Assembly: GCF_012927125.1 (NCBI RefSeq)
Contig: NZ_JABBFZ010000008.1
Coordinates: 124,001-188,000, forward strand
Reading direction: 5' to 3'
From: Paraburkholderia antibiotica
GTDB lineage: Bacteria > Pseudomonadota > Gammaproteobacteria > Burkholderiales > Burkholderiaceae
DNA length: 64,000 nt
The notes beneath the pieces were generated by a model that was not told the origin of the DNA, ran no database searches, and saw nothing but the letters and a program-made list of their open reading frames with translations. This document shows positions 24,451 to 33,957 of the stretch, in pieces (the first letter of the stretch is position 1; each line of letters starts with the position of its first letter). The position numbers and the translations under genes are program-made.

Positions 24451-25848
24451 GTGGCGGCAAGTCCAGGTGATACCCCGTTGGACGACTCACGGGTCTACAG
24501 ACGAATCGGCTTCAGGATCATGCCGTTTCTATTCGTGGTGTTCATGCTGTCGTATCTGGACCGCGTGAACATCGGCTACGCGAAGCTGCAATTCAGCAGC
24601 GAACTGCATCTGTCTGATACGGTGTTCGGGCTCGGCGCGGGGATTTTCTTCGTCGGCTATTTTCTGTTCGAAGTGCCAAGCAATCTGCTGCTCAAACGCT
24701 TCGGCGCGCGTCTGACGATTAGCCGGATCATGATTTTGTGGGGCATCGCGTCGACCGCGATGATGTTCGTGCGGACGGAAACGCAGTTCTACGTACTGCG
24801 TTTTCTGCTCGGCGTCGCGGAGGCGGGCATGGTGCCGGGCGTCATCCTGTATCTGACGTTCTGGTTTCCGGCCAATCGCCGCGCCCGCATGGTGGCGATC
24901 TTTCTCGCGGCCATTCCCGCATCAGGGATGCTCGGCGCGCCGTTGTCGGGCTTCCTGATGCATACGATGCACGAGGTCCACGGGCTGCGCGGCTGGCAGT
25001 GGATGTTCCTGATCGAAGGCCTGCCGTCGATCGCGCTTGGCATCGTCGCGTATTTCTATCTCGACGACAGCCCCGCCGACGCGCGCTGGCTGAGCGCCGG
25101 GGAAAAGCGCGCGATCGAACAGCGGCTCGCTCACGAGGCGGCCGTCGACAGCCACGCCGGCGGCTTTGCCAACCTGTGGCACGCGTTGCTGTCGGCACGC
25201 TTCTGGGCGCTCACCTTTATCTACTTCTGCAGCGTGGTCGGCGTGACCAGTCTCGCGTTCTGGCTGCCGCAGATCATCCGCGATCTCGGCGTGCTGAATT
25301 TCGTTTCGATCGGCCAACTCACGGCGATTCCGTACGTCGCGGCAGCGGTGGGGATGTTGCTGGTCGGCTGGTCTTCGGACCGTAGCGGCGAGCGTCGCTG
25401 GCACTTCGCGCTGAGTTGCGTGGCCGGTGCGGTGGGCCTCGTCGCGAGCGGCATGACCACGCTGACGCCGGCGCTGGCGATCGCCGGTCTCGCGCTGGCG
25501 GCGGCCGGCATCTATTCGACGCTGGCGATCTTCTGGTCGATGTCGGCGAGCTTTCTGCAGGGCATGGCGGCGGTCGCGGGGATCGCGGCGATCAACTCTA
25601 TTTCGAATCTCGGCGGCTACGTCGGACCGGCGATGCTCGGCATGGTGCGCGACGCGACCGGCAAGACCGAGGCGGGTCTGTATCTGATCGCGGCGGGACT
25701 CGCGGTGTCGGGGCTGATCACGCTGACCTTGCCGAGGCCGCACGTGAGTCCGACCGATGCGAATGTCGATGCCGACACCGAAGCCGGCGCACCGTTCGCG
25801 GACGGCATGCAGCCGATCCCGGAACGTGTCACGACGAAACGCCATTGA
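24451..25848 (+). CDS. MFS transporter, anion:cation symporter (ACS) family
   Basis: The 465-residue permease begins after a short cytoplasmic tail with RRIGFRIMPFLFVVFMLSYL and DRVNIGYAKLQF, the signature of the ACS family (tartrate, phthalate, hexuronate, galactarate transporters). ARLTISRIMILWG and GVILYLTFWFPANRRARMV are also typical. GTG 24451 has GGAGGAG three bases upstream, which decides the start. It leads the operon with the TPP decarboxylase, CitE-like lyase and CoA-transferase, so it probably imports the organic acid that these enzymes degrade. Confidence 0.9.
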   Translation: MAASPGDTPLDDSRVYRRIGFRIMPFLFVVFMLSYLDRVNIGYAKLQFSSELHLSDTVFGLGAGIFFVGYFLFEVPSNLLLKRFGARLTISRIMILWGIASTAMMFVRTETQFYVLRFLLGVAEAGMVPGVILYLTFWFPANRRARMVAIFLAAIPASGMLGAPLSGFLMHTMHEVHGLRGWQWMFLIEGLPSIALGIVAYFYLDDSPADARWLSAGEKRAIEQRLAHEAAVDSHAGGFANLWHALLSARFWALTFIYFCSVVGVTSLAFWLPQIIRDLGVLNFVSIGQLTAIPYVAAAVGMLLVGWSSDRSGERRWHFALSCVAGAVGLVASGMTTLTPALAIAGLALAAAGIYSTLAIFWSMSASFLQGMAAVAGIAAINSISNLGGYVGPAMLGMVRDATGKTEAGLYLIAAGLAVSGLITLTLPRPHVSPTDANVDADTEAGAPFADGMQPIPERVTTKRH

Positions 25849-25948
25849 GGTCCGCGCAACAGGCGCATAACGGGCGCGCAACCGCGCAACGACAGTATCG
25901 GCAGCAATCAACTGGAATCGATCTGAATCAACGGAAGGGGACTAGCGA

Positions 25949-27649
25949 GTGGAACAATCAGCTCAAAACGCGGCTCAGGCGGGTATCGGAGCCCTTCGAA
26001 AGGCGGGCGTCACGGCCGTGTTCGGCAATCCCGGCACGACGGAATTGCCGCTCATGCAGGCGCTCAGCGGGCAGCCGGAGATGCATTACTACCTCGGCTT
26101 GCAGGAGGGTGTATCGGTCGGGATGGCGGCGGGCTATGCGGCGGCGTCGGGCAAGCCCGGCGTGGTGATGCTGCATGCGGTGCCGGGCGTGTCGAACGGC
26201 TTGAGCCACTACTACAACGCGTTTCGCAACGGCCTGCCTGTGCTGATGATTTCGGGGCAATCGGATCGCGCGCATCAGTATCTGTCGCCGATGCTCTACG
26301 GCAATCTGGAAACCGCGACCGCCGCGTATTCGAAATGGACGTGGGAGGCGCGCACCGCCGAGGAAATTCCGGTCGTGATGGTCCGCGCGTTCAGCGAAGC
26401 AGCGGCGGCGCCGAGTGGCCCCACGTTTCTGAGCCTGCCGCTCGATCTGCAACTGCAGCCGGTCGAATCGTCCGACGGTCACGTTTTTGCGCAACCGCGT
26501 CTCGGCGCGGCGGCCGCGAGCGACATCGCCGAGTGCGCGCATCTGCTCCGACGCGCGACCAACCCCGCGATCGTCGCCGGCGATCTGATCGGCCGCAATC
26601 GTTGCGAAGCGGATCTGGTGCAACTCGCGACCAACGCGGGCTGCGCGGTCTACTGGGAACCGATGTCGCTGTTCGCCAATTTCCCCGCCGACAACCCCGC
26701 CTTCCAGGGCGTGCTGTTTCCGAGCGGAGAAGACTTCCGGCGCGTGTTCCGCGACCACGACGTGGTGCTCTGGTGCGGCAGCGATCTGCGCGCGCCGTTG
26801 CTGTACGACGGCACCTTGTGGCATGACGCCAGCACTGACGTGATCGTGCTGAGCGATCGTACCGCCGGCATCAGCGACGGTTTCGCGCCCGCGTTGCTGC
26901 TGGTGGGCGACCCCGCGGCGACGCTCCAGGAGATCGGCGGCGAGCTCGGCCTGGCCGGTTTCGACGCCGACGCGGCCCACGTGCGCGAGCGCCGCGAACG
27001 GCTCGCGAACGCGGCCGCCGCGCGTCGCGCGAAGATCACCGCGGCGGCGCAAAAGCGCGCGGCCCAGGTGCCGCTCGCGCCGGTCAGCGTGATCGACGAG
27101 ATCCTGACGGCGCTGCCGCGCAATGCGATCGTCGTCGACGACGCCGTTTCCAACTCCGGCTGGGTCTCGATGTGCGGTCAGTACGGCGACGCTATTTCCT
27201 ATCTCGGGCCATCGAAGGGCGGCGGCATCGGCTTCGGTCTGCCGGTCGCGCTCGGCGCCAAGGTCGCGCAGCCCGAACGTCCGGTCGTCGCGTTTCTCGG
27301 CGACGGCGCCGCGATGTATTCGATTCAGGGACTCTGGAGCGCGGCGCACCACGACCTGCCGGTTGTGTTCGTGATCCTGAACAATTCGAGCTATCGGATT
27401 CTGAAGGGCGGCATCCTGACGATGTTCGGCGATACGCACGATGCCGACGCGCTGGCCACCGTACCCGGTTTCGACCTGAATACGCCCGCGATCGATTTCG
27501 TCGCGCTCGCGCGCAGTTGCGGCGTGGCGGCGCGGCGCATCGACAGTCCGGGGCAGTGCGCCGACGCGATGCGCGAGGCGCTCGCTTCCGGCAAACCTTA
27601 TCTGCTCGACATCGGCGTCGAGCGCGATGTGCGAAAAGTGCTGCGCTAA
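25949..27649 (+). CDS. thiamine-diphosphate-dependent 2-oxoacid decarboxylase, benzoylformate decarboxylase-like
   Basis: The 566-residue enzyme resembles benzoylformate decarboxylase (MdlC) along its whole length: VFGNPGTTELP, LQEGVSVGMAAGYA with the TPP-activating Glu53, MLHAVPG (the His corresponding to catalytic His70), NPAIVAGD, and the TPP motif GDGAAMYSIQGLW about residue 451 ending in LNN about 477. The serine of the MdlC NPGS motif is Thr here, so the substrate may differ from benzoylformate. GTG 25949 follows an AAGGGG site. It decarboxylates a 2-oxoacid to an aldehyde, which the divergent aldehyde dehydrogenase could oxidise. Confidence 0.85.
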   Translation: MEQSAQNAAQAGIGALRKAGVTAVFGNPGTTELPLMQALSGQPEMHYYLGLQEGVSVGMAAGYAAASGKPGVVMLHAVPGVSNGLSHYYNAFRNGLPVLMISGQSDRAHQYLSPMLYGNLETATAAYSKWTWEARTAEEIPVVMVRAFSEAAAAPSGPTFLSLPLDLQLQPVESSDGHVFAQPRLGAAAASDIAECAHLLRRATNPAIVAGDLIGRNRCEADLVQLATNAGCAVYWEPMSLFANFPADNPAFQGVLFPSGEDFRRVFRDHDVVLWCGSDLRAPLLYDGTLWHDASTDVIVLSDRTAGISDGFAPALLLVGDPAATLQEIGGELGLAGFDADAAHVRERRERLANAAAARRAKITAAAQKRAAQVPLAPVSVIDEILTALPRNAIVVDDAVSNSGWVSMCGQYGDAISYLGPSKGGGIGFGLPVALGAKVAQPERPVVAFLGDGAAMYSIQGLWSAAHHDLPVVFVILNNSSYRILKGGILTMFGDTHDADALATVPGFDLNTPAIDFVALARSCGVAARRIDSPGQCADAMREALASGKPYLLDIGVERDVRKVLR

Positions 27650-27663
27650 TCAAGGAGTCAATC

Positions 27664-28608
27664 ATGCTGGACCTGCAAACCACATCGGCCCCGTCGATCG
27701 GCTCGGCCACGGAAGTGAAACCGCGCCGCTGCATGCTGCTCGTGCCCGCGACCAGCGTCGCGCTGATTGCGAAGGCGGCGGCGACCGACGCGGACATCGT
27801 GATGATCGACTGCGACGACGCGGTCGTGTATGAGGATGCCGCCAAACGCCTCGCGCGCCGCGTGCTGATCGACGCGATGCGCTCGGTCGATTTTCGCGGC
27901 AAGGAAGTGGCGGTGCGCATCAACGCGACGGATACGCCGTGGTGGCGCGGCGATATCGAAGCCTGCGTCGAAGCGGGCATCGAAATCATCATGCCGCCGA
28001 AAGCGGACACGGCCGACGATCTGCTGGTGGTGACGAATTTCGTCGACACGCTGGCGGGCGCGGAGCGTCTGAAGATGTGGCCGATGATCGAAACGGTCGG
28101 CGCGGTGCTGAACTGCGAGGACATCGCGCGGCGCGTGCCGCGTCTGTCGGGGCTGTGTTTCGGCATCGGCGACTACACGGTATCGGTCGGCTCGCACTTC
28201 GTCGATACGCCCGACCGCGTGCTGTATCCGCTGTCGAAGCTGGTGTGCGTCGCGCGTTATCACGGCCTCGTGCCGCTCGCGCCGGCGGTCGCATTCTCGA
28301 ACATGGGGCGCGATTCGATCACCGAGGAGTGGGGCACCTTCCTCAAGCGGCTCGGTTTCGAAGGCGCGCTCGTCGTGCATCCGCGTCACGTGCCGATCAT
28401 CAACGCGATCTTCTCGCCGTCGCGCGAGGAGATCGACCTCGCGCTGGAGATGCAGCAGGCGATTACCGAAGCGCGCGCGCAAAACCGCGCGGCGGTGGTG
28501 ATCGGCGGCAAGCTGATCGAGAAGGTCAATATCGACATCGCGGCGCGGACTCTCGCGATCGCCGCGAAGCTCGGTCTGGTCGATACATTGACGGGTGCCT
28601 GCGAATGA
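27664..28608 (+). CDS. HpcH/HpaI aldolase / citrate lyase beta-subunit (CitE)-like lyase
   Basis: The 314-residue TIM-barrel enzyme has the CitE-type motifs DIVMIDCDDAVVYEDAA (metal and CoA region), EVAVRINATD with the conserved Arg, MPPKAD with Lys, WPMIETVGAVL with the metal-binding Glu, and FGIGDYTVSVG. Family members cleave malyl-, methylmalyl- or citramalyl-CoA. ATG 27664 has AAGGAG six bases upstream. Its TGA overlaps the ATG of the CoA-transferase by four bases (ATGA), implying the two products work together: the transferase makes a CoA ester and this enzyme cleaves it. The exact substrate is unknown. Confidence 0.88.
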   Translation: MLDLQTTSAPSIGSATEVKPRRCMLLVPATSVALIAKAAATDADIVMIDCDDAVVYEDAAKRLARRVLIDAMRSVDFRGKEVAVRINATDTPWWRGDIEACVEAGIEIIMPPKADTADDLLVVTNFVDTLAGAERLKMWPMIETVGAVLNCEDIARRVPRLSGLCFGIGDYTVSVGSHFVDTPDRVLYPLSKLVCVARYHGLVPLAPAVAFSNMGRDSITEEWGTFLKRLGFEGALVVHPRHVPIINAIFSPSREEIDLALEMQQAITEARAQNRAAVVIGGKLIEKVNIDIAARTLAIAAKLGLVDTLTGACE

Positions 28609-29825
28609 GCGGACAGGACATAACGCAGGGCGCTACACAGCGCGGACCGCTCCACGGCGTGCGGGTGATCGATTGTTCGACGGTGTTCGCGGGGCCGGCG
28701 GCCGCCGCGTATCTGGCCGACTTCGGCGCCGAGGTGCTGAAGATCGAGCATCCGAATGGCGACCACGCGCGCTTTTTCGAGCCGGTTCATCACGATGTGT
28801 CGCTGTGGTCGAAGCTGGTCAACCGCAATAAAGCGTCGATCACGCTGAATTTGAGCACCGACGAAGGGCAGGCGCTGTTTCGCCTGCTCGCCGCCGACGC
28901 CGACGTGGTGGTCGAAAACTTTCGGCCCGGCACGCTGGAGCGCTGGAACATCGGCTACGAACGACTCGCGGCCGCGAATCCGCGCCTCGTGATGCTGCGC
29001 GTCACCGCGTTCGGCCAGACCGGACCCTACGCGGCGCGGCCAGGTTACGGAACGCTCGCCGAGGCGATGAGCGGCATGGCGCAATTGATCGGCTATCCGG
29101 ACCGGCCGCCGCTGCTGCCGCCGCTTGCGCTCGGCGACAACATCGGTGCGATCACGGGCGCGTTCGCGGTGACGGCCGCTTTGCTGAATCGCGAGCGCAC
29201 CGGCGCGGGTCAGGCGATCGACCTGTCGCTCGTCGAACCGCTGCTCGCGGTGCTCGGTATCCAGACGCTGGTCAAGGACGCGACCGGGCAGACGCTCGAG
29301 CGCCAGGGCAACCGCGTGCAGCATCTCGCGCCGCGCGGCGCGTGGAAGACTCGCGACGAGCGCTGGATCTCGGTGACGGTCGGCAACGACAACACCTTCC
29401 GCAGCCTTGCCAACGCGATCGGCCAGCCGGACCTCGTCGACGATCCGCGCTTCTGCAGCAATCGCGCGCGGCTTGCTCATGTCGACGAGATCGAGGATAT
29501 TCTGGCTGAATGGTTCGGCGCGCAGAGCCATCGCGACGCGATCGAAACGCTCGAACGCCACAACGTGTCCTGCGCGCCGCTTTACGACGCGGAGCAATTG
29601 CTCGACGACCCGCAATTTCGTAGCCGCGAAGCGTTCGTGCGGCTCGCCGACGACGAGCTGGGCGAGGTGCTGCTGCCAAACGTGATCGCGCGTTTTTCGG
29701 CGACCCAGGGCAGCATCCGTTTCGCCGGCAAACCGAAGGGCGCCGACAACCGTCGGGTGTTTGTCGAGCAGTTGGGTCTCACGTCGGACGAACTTCAAGC
29801 CCTCACGGAACGGGGCGTGGTCTAG
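28605..29825 (+). CDS. CaiB/BaiF family (class III) CoA-transferase
   Basis: The 406-residue protein has the class III pattern: GVRVIDCSTVFAGPAAAAYL at the N-terminus, DFGAEVLKIEHPNGD, ENFRPGTLERW, VMLRVTAFGQTGPYA and the region LALGDNIGAITGAF where the catalytic Asp is expected. Members move CoA between organic acids such as formate, oxalate, itaconate or citramalate. Start at ATG 28605 overlaps the lyase stop. A LuxR-type regulator follows after 10 bases. The pairing with a CitE-like lyase suggests activation of a malate-like acid. Confidence 0.9.
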   Translation: MSGQDITQGATQRGPLHGVRVIDCSTVFAGPAAAAYLADFGAEVLKIEHPNGDHARFFEPVHHDVSLWSKLVNRNKASITLNLSTDEGQALFRLLAADADVVVENFRPGTLERWNIGYERLAAANPRLVMLRVTAFGQTGPYAARPGYGTLAEAMSGMAQLIGYPDRPPLLPPLALGDNIGAITGAFAVTAALLNRERTGAGQAIDLSLVEPLLAVLGIQTLVKDATGQTLERQGNRVQHLAPRGAWKTRDERWISVTVGNDNTFRSLANAIGQPDLVDDPRFCSNRARLAHVDEIEDILAEWFGAQSHRDAIETLERHNVSCAPLYDAEQLLDDPQFRSREAFVRLADDELGEVLLPNVIARFSATQGSIRFAGKPKGADNRRVFVEQLGLTSDELQALTERGVV

Positions 29826-29835
29826 GGACGAACAG

Positions 29836-32799
29836 ATGGCAGAGAGTCAATTCGCGGGTCCGTTCCTCGAGCGGCAGCGTGAGCTCGAGCAACTGCTGCA
29901 CGGTCTGCGCGAGGTATGCGGCGGCGCGGGACGATTCGTGGCGGTGTCGGGCGAGGCGGGCATCGGCAAGAGCCGCCTCGCCGACGAGTTCTGCATGCTC
30001 AGCGCAGCTCACGCGCGCATGCTGAGCGGCCGCGCGTATTCGGCGACCAGCACGACACCGTACGCCGTCTGGATCGACGCGCTCGACGCGCATCTGCGCG
30101 CGTTGAGCCGGCGCGACCTGTTGAACGTGATCGGCGAAAGCCACGATCTGCTGCGGCTTTTTCCGGCGGTCGCGGGCGATCTGCCGATCCCTGCTGCACC
30201 GCCGCGTTCCGGCGACATCGACATGGAGCAGACGCGCATCGTCGGACAGATGCGTTTTCTGCTCGCGCGTCTGAGTCAACTGCAACCGATTGTGCTCGTG
30301 CTCGACAATCTGCAGTGGGCCGACCGCACCTCGATCGAACTCCTGCATCACGTGGTGCGCGATCTGCGCGAGCAGCGCGTGTTGCTGCTCGGTCTGTTCC
30401 GGCGCGATGCGCTGACGCGCGGCGCGCAACTGAGCGGCTGCATCGAATCGCTCGAACGGCTCGGCCTTGCCGCGCGCATCGAGTTGGGGTCGCTCGGTGT
30501 CGAAGCGACCGGCGCGCTGATCGAGGCGGCGACGCACCACGCGTGGCCGGCCGATCTGGTTGCGCGTCTGCATGCGAAAAGTCAAGGCAATCCGTTTTTT
30601 ATCGGCGAATTCGTCAAGCACGAGCTTGCGCAGAACCGTACAGGAGTGGCGCATCGCTATCCGCAGATCGATGCGCTGCCGGCGTCGATTGGCGAATTCA
30701 TCAGCGAGCGTTTTCGCGGTCTGGTTGAGGATTCGCGGCGCACGCTCGCAGTCGCCGCGGTGATCGAAACGAAGATCGCCTATCCGTTGCTGCGCGCGGT
30801 GACGGGTTTCAGCGAGGAGCGCCTGCTCACCGCGCTCGACGAACTACTGGACCTGCGCCTGCTCGACGAACACGTCGACGACGGCGGCATCTACTACGAG
30901 TTTCATCAGCCGCTCGTACAGACCACCGTGTACGAAAGCCTCGGCGCGGCGCGTCGGCAGTTCCTGCATCGGATCATCGCGAAGGAGTTGATGGACAGCG
31001 CGGCGCCTGCCGAACAGGCGTCGCGGATCGCCCGGCATCTGCTTAGAGGCACGGCCGAAGGGCGCCAGGAAGACGCGTTGCCTTACCTGTTGCAGGCCGC
31101 GAACGATGCGGTGGCCTGCTTTGCGAACAACGAGGCGGTCGCGCTGCTGAATTCGGCGCTGCGGATTCTCGAACGCTCGAAGCCGGGCGCCGTGTCGCGC
31201 ACCGAACTGGAATTGCTGCTCGGCGAGTCGTACAAACGGCTGGGGGATTTTCTGCACGCGGTCGACACGTGGCGCTCGGCGCTCGGCCACACGCTCGACG
31301 CACGCCAACGCGCGACGCTGCGCCGCTGCATCGGCCGGGCCTTGTGGCAGGCCGGCGCGGAAGCCGAAGGAATGCGCGAGCTACAGGCGGGCATGGACGA
31401 ACTGGGCGAGGCGGCGCACAGCGTGGAAGGCGCGTTCCTGCGCCAGGAATTCGCGCAGGCGCGTTTGCGGCAGGGCGATATTCCGGGCGCGCTGCAGCAG
31501 GCCGCGATGGTCCTCGAACAGATCGACGAACACGAGGCGCCCGAACTGGTTTCGCGGGTCTACATCATCCAGTGCCTCGCATACGGACTGCGCGGCGATG
31601 GGCGACGCGCATCGCAGGCCGGCAATCGGGCGATCGGTCTCGCGGAAACGATCGCCTATCCGGGCGCCGCGTTTCTGGCCCACTACACGATGGCGGCGCT
31701 GCTGCGCTACGACGGCGAGCAGCGGCAGTTCGATGCGCACACGGCAGCCTGCACGCGGATTGCCGAGCGCATGCAGTCGCCGGCGCTCGCGACGTGGCCG
31801 TTATCGCTCAGCATCGAACGACAGACGATGTTCGGGCGGCTCGCCGACGCGGTGTCGATCGGCGAGCGGGCGGTCGATATCGATCGCGCAATCGATCAGG
31901 GCACGATGTTGCCGCGCTCGCTGGCGTTTCTCGCGGTGGCGGTGCGGCTCTCCGGCGATCCGGAGCGTGCCGCGCAGTACCTCGACGAAGCGCGGCGGCT
32001 CGTCGGTCTGCTGCACAAGACCGAATTGCGCACTGTCGTCGTGGTGAAAGGCGCGCAAGCGTATCTGGCCTTCCTGAATGGTCAGTTCGATGCCGCGCTG
32101 GAGCAGGCGAAGGCGTTGCTCGCGACGATCGCCACGCCGGAGCCGCTGAAGTTCTATCTACTGCATCCGCACGTGTTGCCCCTTGCCGCCGAAGCCGCCG
32201 TGCGCAGCGGCGAGGACGAACAGGCCAGCGACTATGTCGCGGCTATTCGAGCGTTGCAGGGCGGTGGTTTTCATCCGGCGCTGGCCGCTGCGCGCTATGT
32301 CGACGGTCTGCTGTCGATGCGGCGGCGCGACGATGCGCAGGCGCTCGTGGAACTGCGCGAAGCCTGCGCGATGTTCGAACGCGACAATCGCGTCTTCGAT
32401 GCGGCGCGCGTGCGTGTCGACCTCGCGCGCGCGTACGGGCAGGGCGATGAGCGGGACGCCGCCGTGACGGAGCTGCTGGGTGCCGGCGAAAGATTCGCGG
32501 CCATCGGCGCGCTGCGCGAAGCGGCGGCTGCGGCGCGCGAGTTGCGGCGCTTCGGTCTGCGGCCTACGTTCGGCGTGCCGCGTCGTGCGAGCGGCCAATC
32601 GGTCAGCGCGCGCGAAAAGGAGGTTATCGCGCATATCGCCAAGGGTTTGTCCAACAAGGAAATCGCCGCGCGGCTCGCGCTGAGCGAACTGACGATCGAA
32701 ACGCACGTGAAGAACATTCTGCGCAAGCTCGGCTTGCGTTCGCGAACCCAGGTCGCGGCGTACGCGATGCAGGAAGCGTCCGCCGCGAAAGCGTTGTAG
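29836..32799 (+). CDS. LuxR-family regulator with N-terminal ATPase (LAL/MalT type)
   Basis: The 987-residue protein has a P-loop ATPase domain with Walker A GEAGIGKS at residues 39-46 and Walker B LVLDNLQWAD at about 153-162, a long helical TPR-like middle (about 380-880), and a C-terminal LuxR helix-turn-helix (SAREKEVIAHIAKGLSNKEI to ILRKLGLRSRTQVAAY, about 923-980). This is the large ATP-binding LuxR layout, which acts as a ligand- and ATP-dependent activator. ATG 29836 lies 10 bases after the CoA-transferase stop, so it is probably the last gene of the acid-degradation operon and its local activator. Confidence 0.92.
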   Translation: MAESQFAGPFLERQRELEQLLHGLREVCGGAGRFVAVSGEAGIGKSRLADEFCMLSAAHARMLSGRAYSATSTTPYAVWIDALDAHLRALSRRDLLNVIGESHDLLRLFPAVAGDLPIPAAPPRSGDIDMEQTRIVGQMRFLLARLSQLQPIVLVLDNLQWADRTSIELLHHVVRDLREQRVLLLGLFRRDALTRGAQLSGCIESLERLGLAARIELGSLGVEATGALIEAATHHAWPADLVARLHAKSQGNPFFIGEFVKHELAQNRTGVAHRYPQIDALPASIGEFISERFRGLVEDSRRTLAVAAVIETKIAYPLLRAVTGFSEERLLTALDELLDLRLLDEHVDDGGIYYEFHQPLVQTTVYESLGAARRQFLHRIIAKELMDSAAPAEQASRIARHLLRGTAEGRQEDALPYLLQAANDAVACFANNEAVALLNSALRILERSKPGAVSRTELELLLGESYKRLGDFLHAVDTWRSALGHTLDARQRATLRRCIGRALWQAGAEAEGMRELQAGMDELGEAAHSVEGAFLRQEFAQARLRQGDIPGALQQAAMVLEQIDEHEAPELVSRVYIIQCLAYGLRGDGRRASQAGNRAIGLAETIAYPGAAFLAHYTMAALLRYDGEQRQFDAHTAACTRIAERMQSPALATWPLSLSIERQTMFGRLADAVSIGERAVDIDRAIDQGTMLPRSLAFLAVAVRLSGDPERAAQYLDEARRLVGLLHKTELRTVVVVKGAQAYLAFLNGQFDAALEQAKALLATIATPEPLKFYLLHPHVLPLAAEAAVRSGEDEQASDYVAAIRALQGGGFHPALAAARYVDGLLSMRRRDDAQALVELREACAMFERDNRVFDAARVRVDLARAYGQGDERDAAVTELLGAGERFAAIGALREAAAAARELRRFGLRPTFGVPRRASGQSVSAREKEVIAHIAKGLSNKEIAARLALSELTIETHVKNILRKLGLRSRTQVAAYAMQEASAAKAL

Positions 32800-32879
32800 T
32801 CGTGCGTGGTGGTGGGGCGAGTTGCGCCATTGCTGCCCGCATTCCATTCCGACATAGAACCAACAAGGAGACCCGACCC

Positions 32880-33896
32880 GTGGGAGTACGCGCCATTCTG
32901 ATTGCGATGATCGGGGCTGCGGCGTTATGCGCGCAGCCGGCATCGGCACAATATCTCGTCAAGGAAGTGGGGAGTTTTCATATCGGCGGGCGCACGGTGA
33001 CGCTCGATGGATTGCCGGCGCGCACGATCGTATTTTCTCCCGGCTCGCCGCCGGTGAAGGTCGATCCGAACGGCGAGTTCGACGCGTATCAGATGTACGT
33101 GCAATACGTGAAGCTCGAGCGGCCCGCGGCGAAGTATCCGTTGTTGCTGTGGCACGGCGGCGGGTTGACCGGCGTCACGTTCGAAACCAAACCGGACGGC
33201 CGTCCGGGCTGGCAGCAATACTTTCTCAACGCGGGCTACGACACGTACGTGTCGGACGCGGTGGAGCGAGGTAGGGCGTCGTTCGCGCAGTATCCGGAGA
33301 TTTATTCGAGCGCGCCGTTTTTTCGCTCGAAACGGGAAGCCTGGGTTTTATTCCGCATCGGGCCGAGCTATGGCAACGATGGGCAACGGGTGGCTTATCC
33401 GGACTCGCGTTTTCCTGCCGCCAGTTTCGATCAGTTCACCAAACAGTTTGTGCCGCGCTGGTCGTCGAACGACGACGCGACGCAGCAGGCGTACAACGCC
33501 GAGGTCGACAAGGTGTGCCCGTGCATCGTGCTGATGCATAGTCAGGGGGCGAATTTCGGCTTCAATGCCGAACTGGCCACGCCGCAGAAGATCAAGGCCA
33601 TCGTCGCGATCGAGCCGTCCGGATTTCCCGATCTGCACCACGTCGATTTACAGAAGCTCAAGGGCATTCCGCATCTGTTTATTTTTGGCGACCATCTGGT
33701 CGGACCGTTCTGGGAAAAGGTACACGCGAACGCGCATCGCTATGCGCAGGCACTGAGCGAGGCCAGCGCTCCCGTCACGTTTATCGATCTGCCTGCGCGC
33801 GGCATCCACGGTAACTCGCACATGCTGATGATGGACGACAATTCCGACCAGGTGGCTGCGATCGTCGATGGCTGGCTGCGTGCGAATACGCGTTGA
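32880..33896 (+). CDS. secreted alpha/beta hydrolase (esterase)
   Basis: The 338-residue product starts MGVRAILIAMIGAAALCAQP with cleavage expected after ASA (about residue 23). The mature enzyme has the oxyanion motif LLLWHGGG, a nucleophile elbow VLMHSQGANFG (G is replaced by His at the first position of the usual G-x-S-x-G) and a C-terminal HGNSHML with the catalytic His. GTG 32880 has GGAG nine bases upstream and gives the clean signal peptide. Located 80 bases after the LAL regulator; it could hydrolyse an ester outside the cytoplasm that feeds the operon. Substrate unknown. Confidence 0.82.
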   Translation: MGVRAILIAMIGAAALCAQPASAQYLVKEVGSFHIGGRTVTLDGLPARTIVFSPGSPPVKVDPNGEFDAYQMYVQYVKLERPAAKYPLLLWHGGGLTGVTFETKPDGRPGWQQYFLNAGYDTYVSDAVERGRASFAQYPEIYSSAPFFRSKREAWVLFRIGPSYGNDGQRVAYPDSRFPAASFDQFTKQFVPRWSSNDDATQQAYNAEVDKVCPCIVLMHSQGANFGFNAELATPQKIKAIVAIEPSGFPDLHHVDLQKLKGIPHLFIFGDHLVGPFWEKVHANAHRYAQALSEASAPVTFIDLPARGIHGNSHMLMMDDNSDQVAAIVDGWLRANTR

Positions 33897-33957
33897 TGAG
33901 TGAACCGCAGCGCCGGTAGGGCGTTCGCGCTCTGCCTGCCGCCCGCGCCATTTCCGC

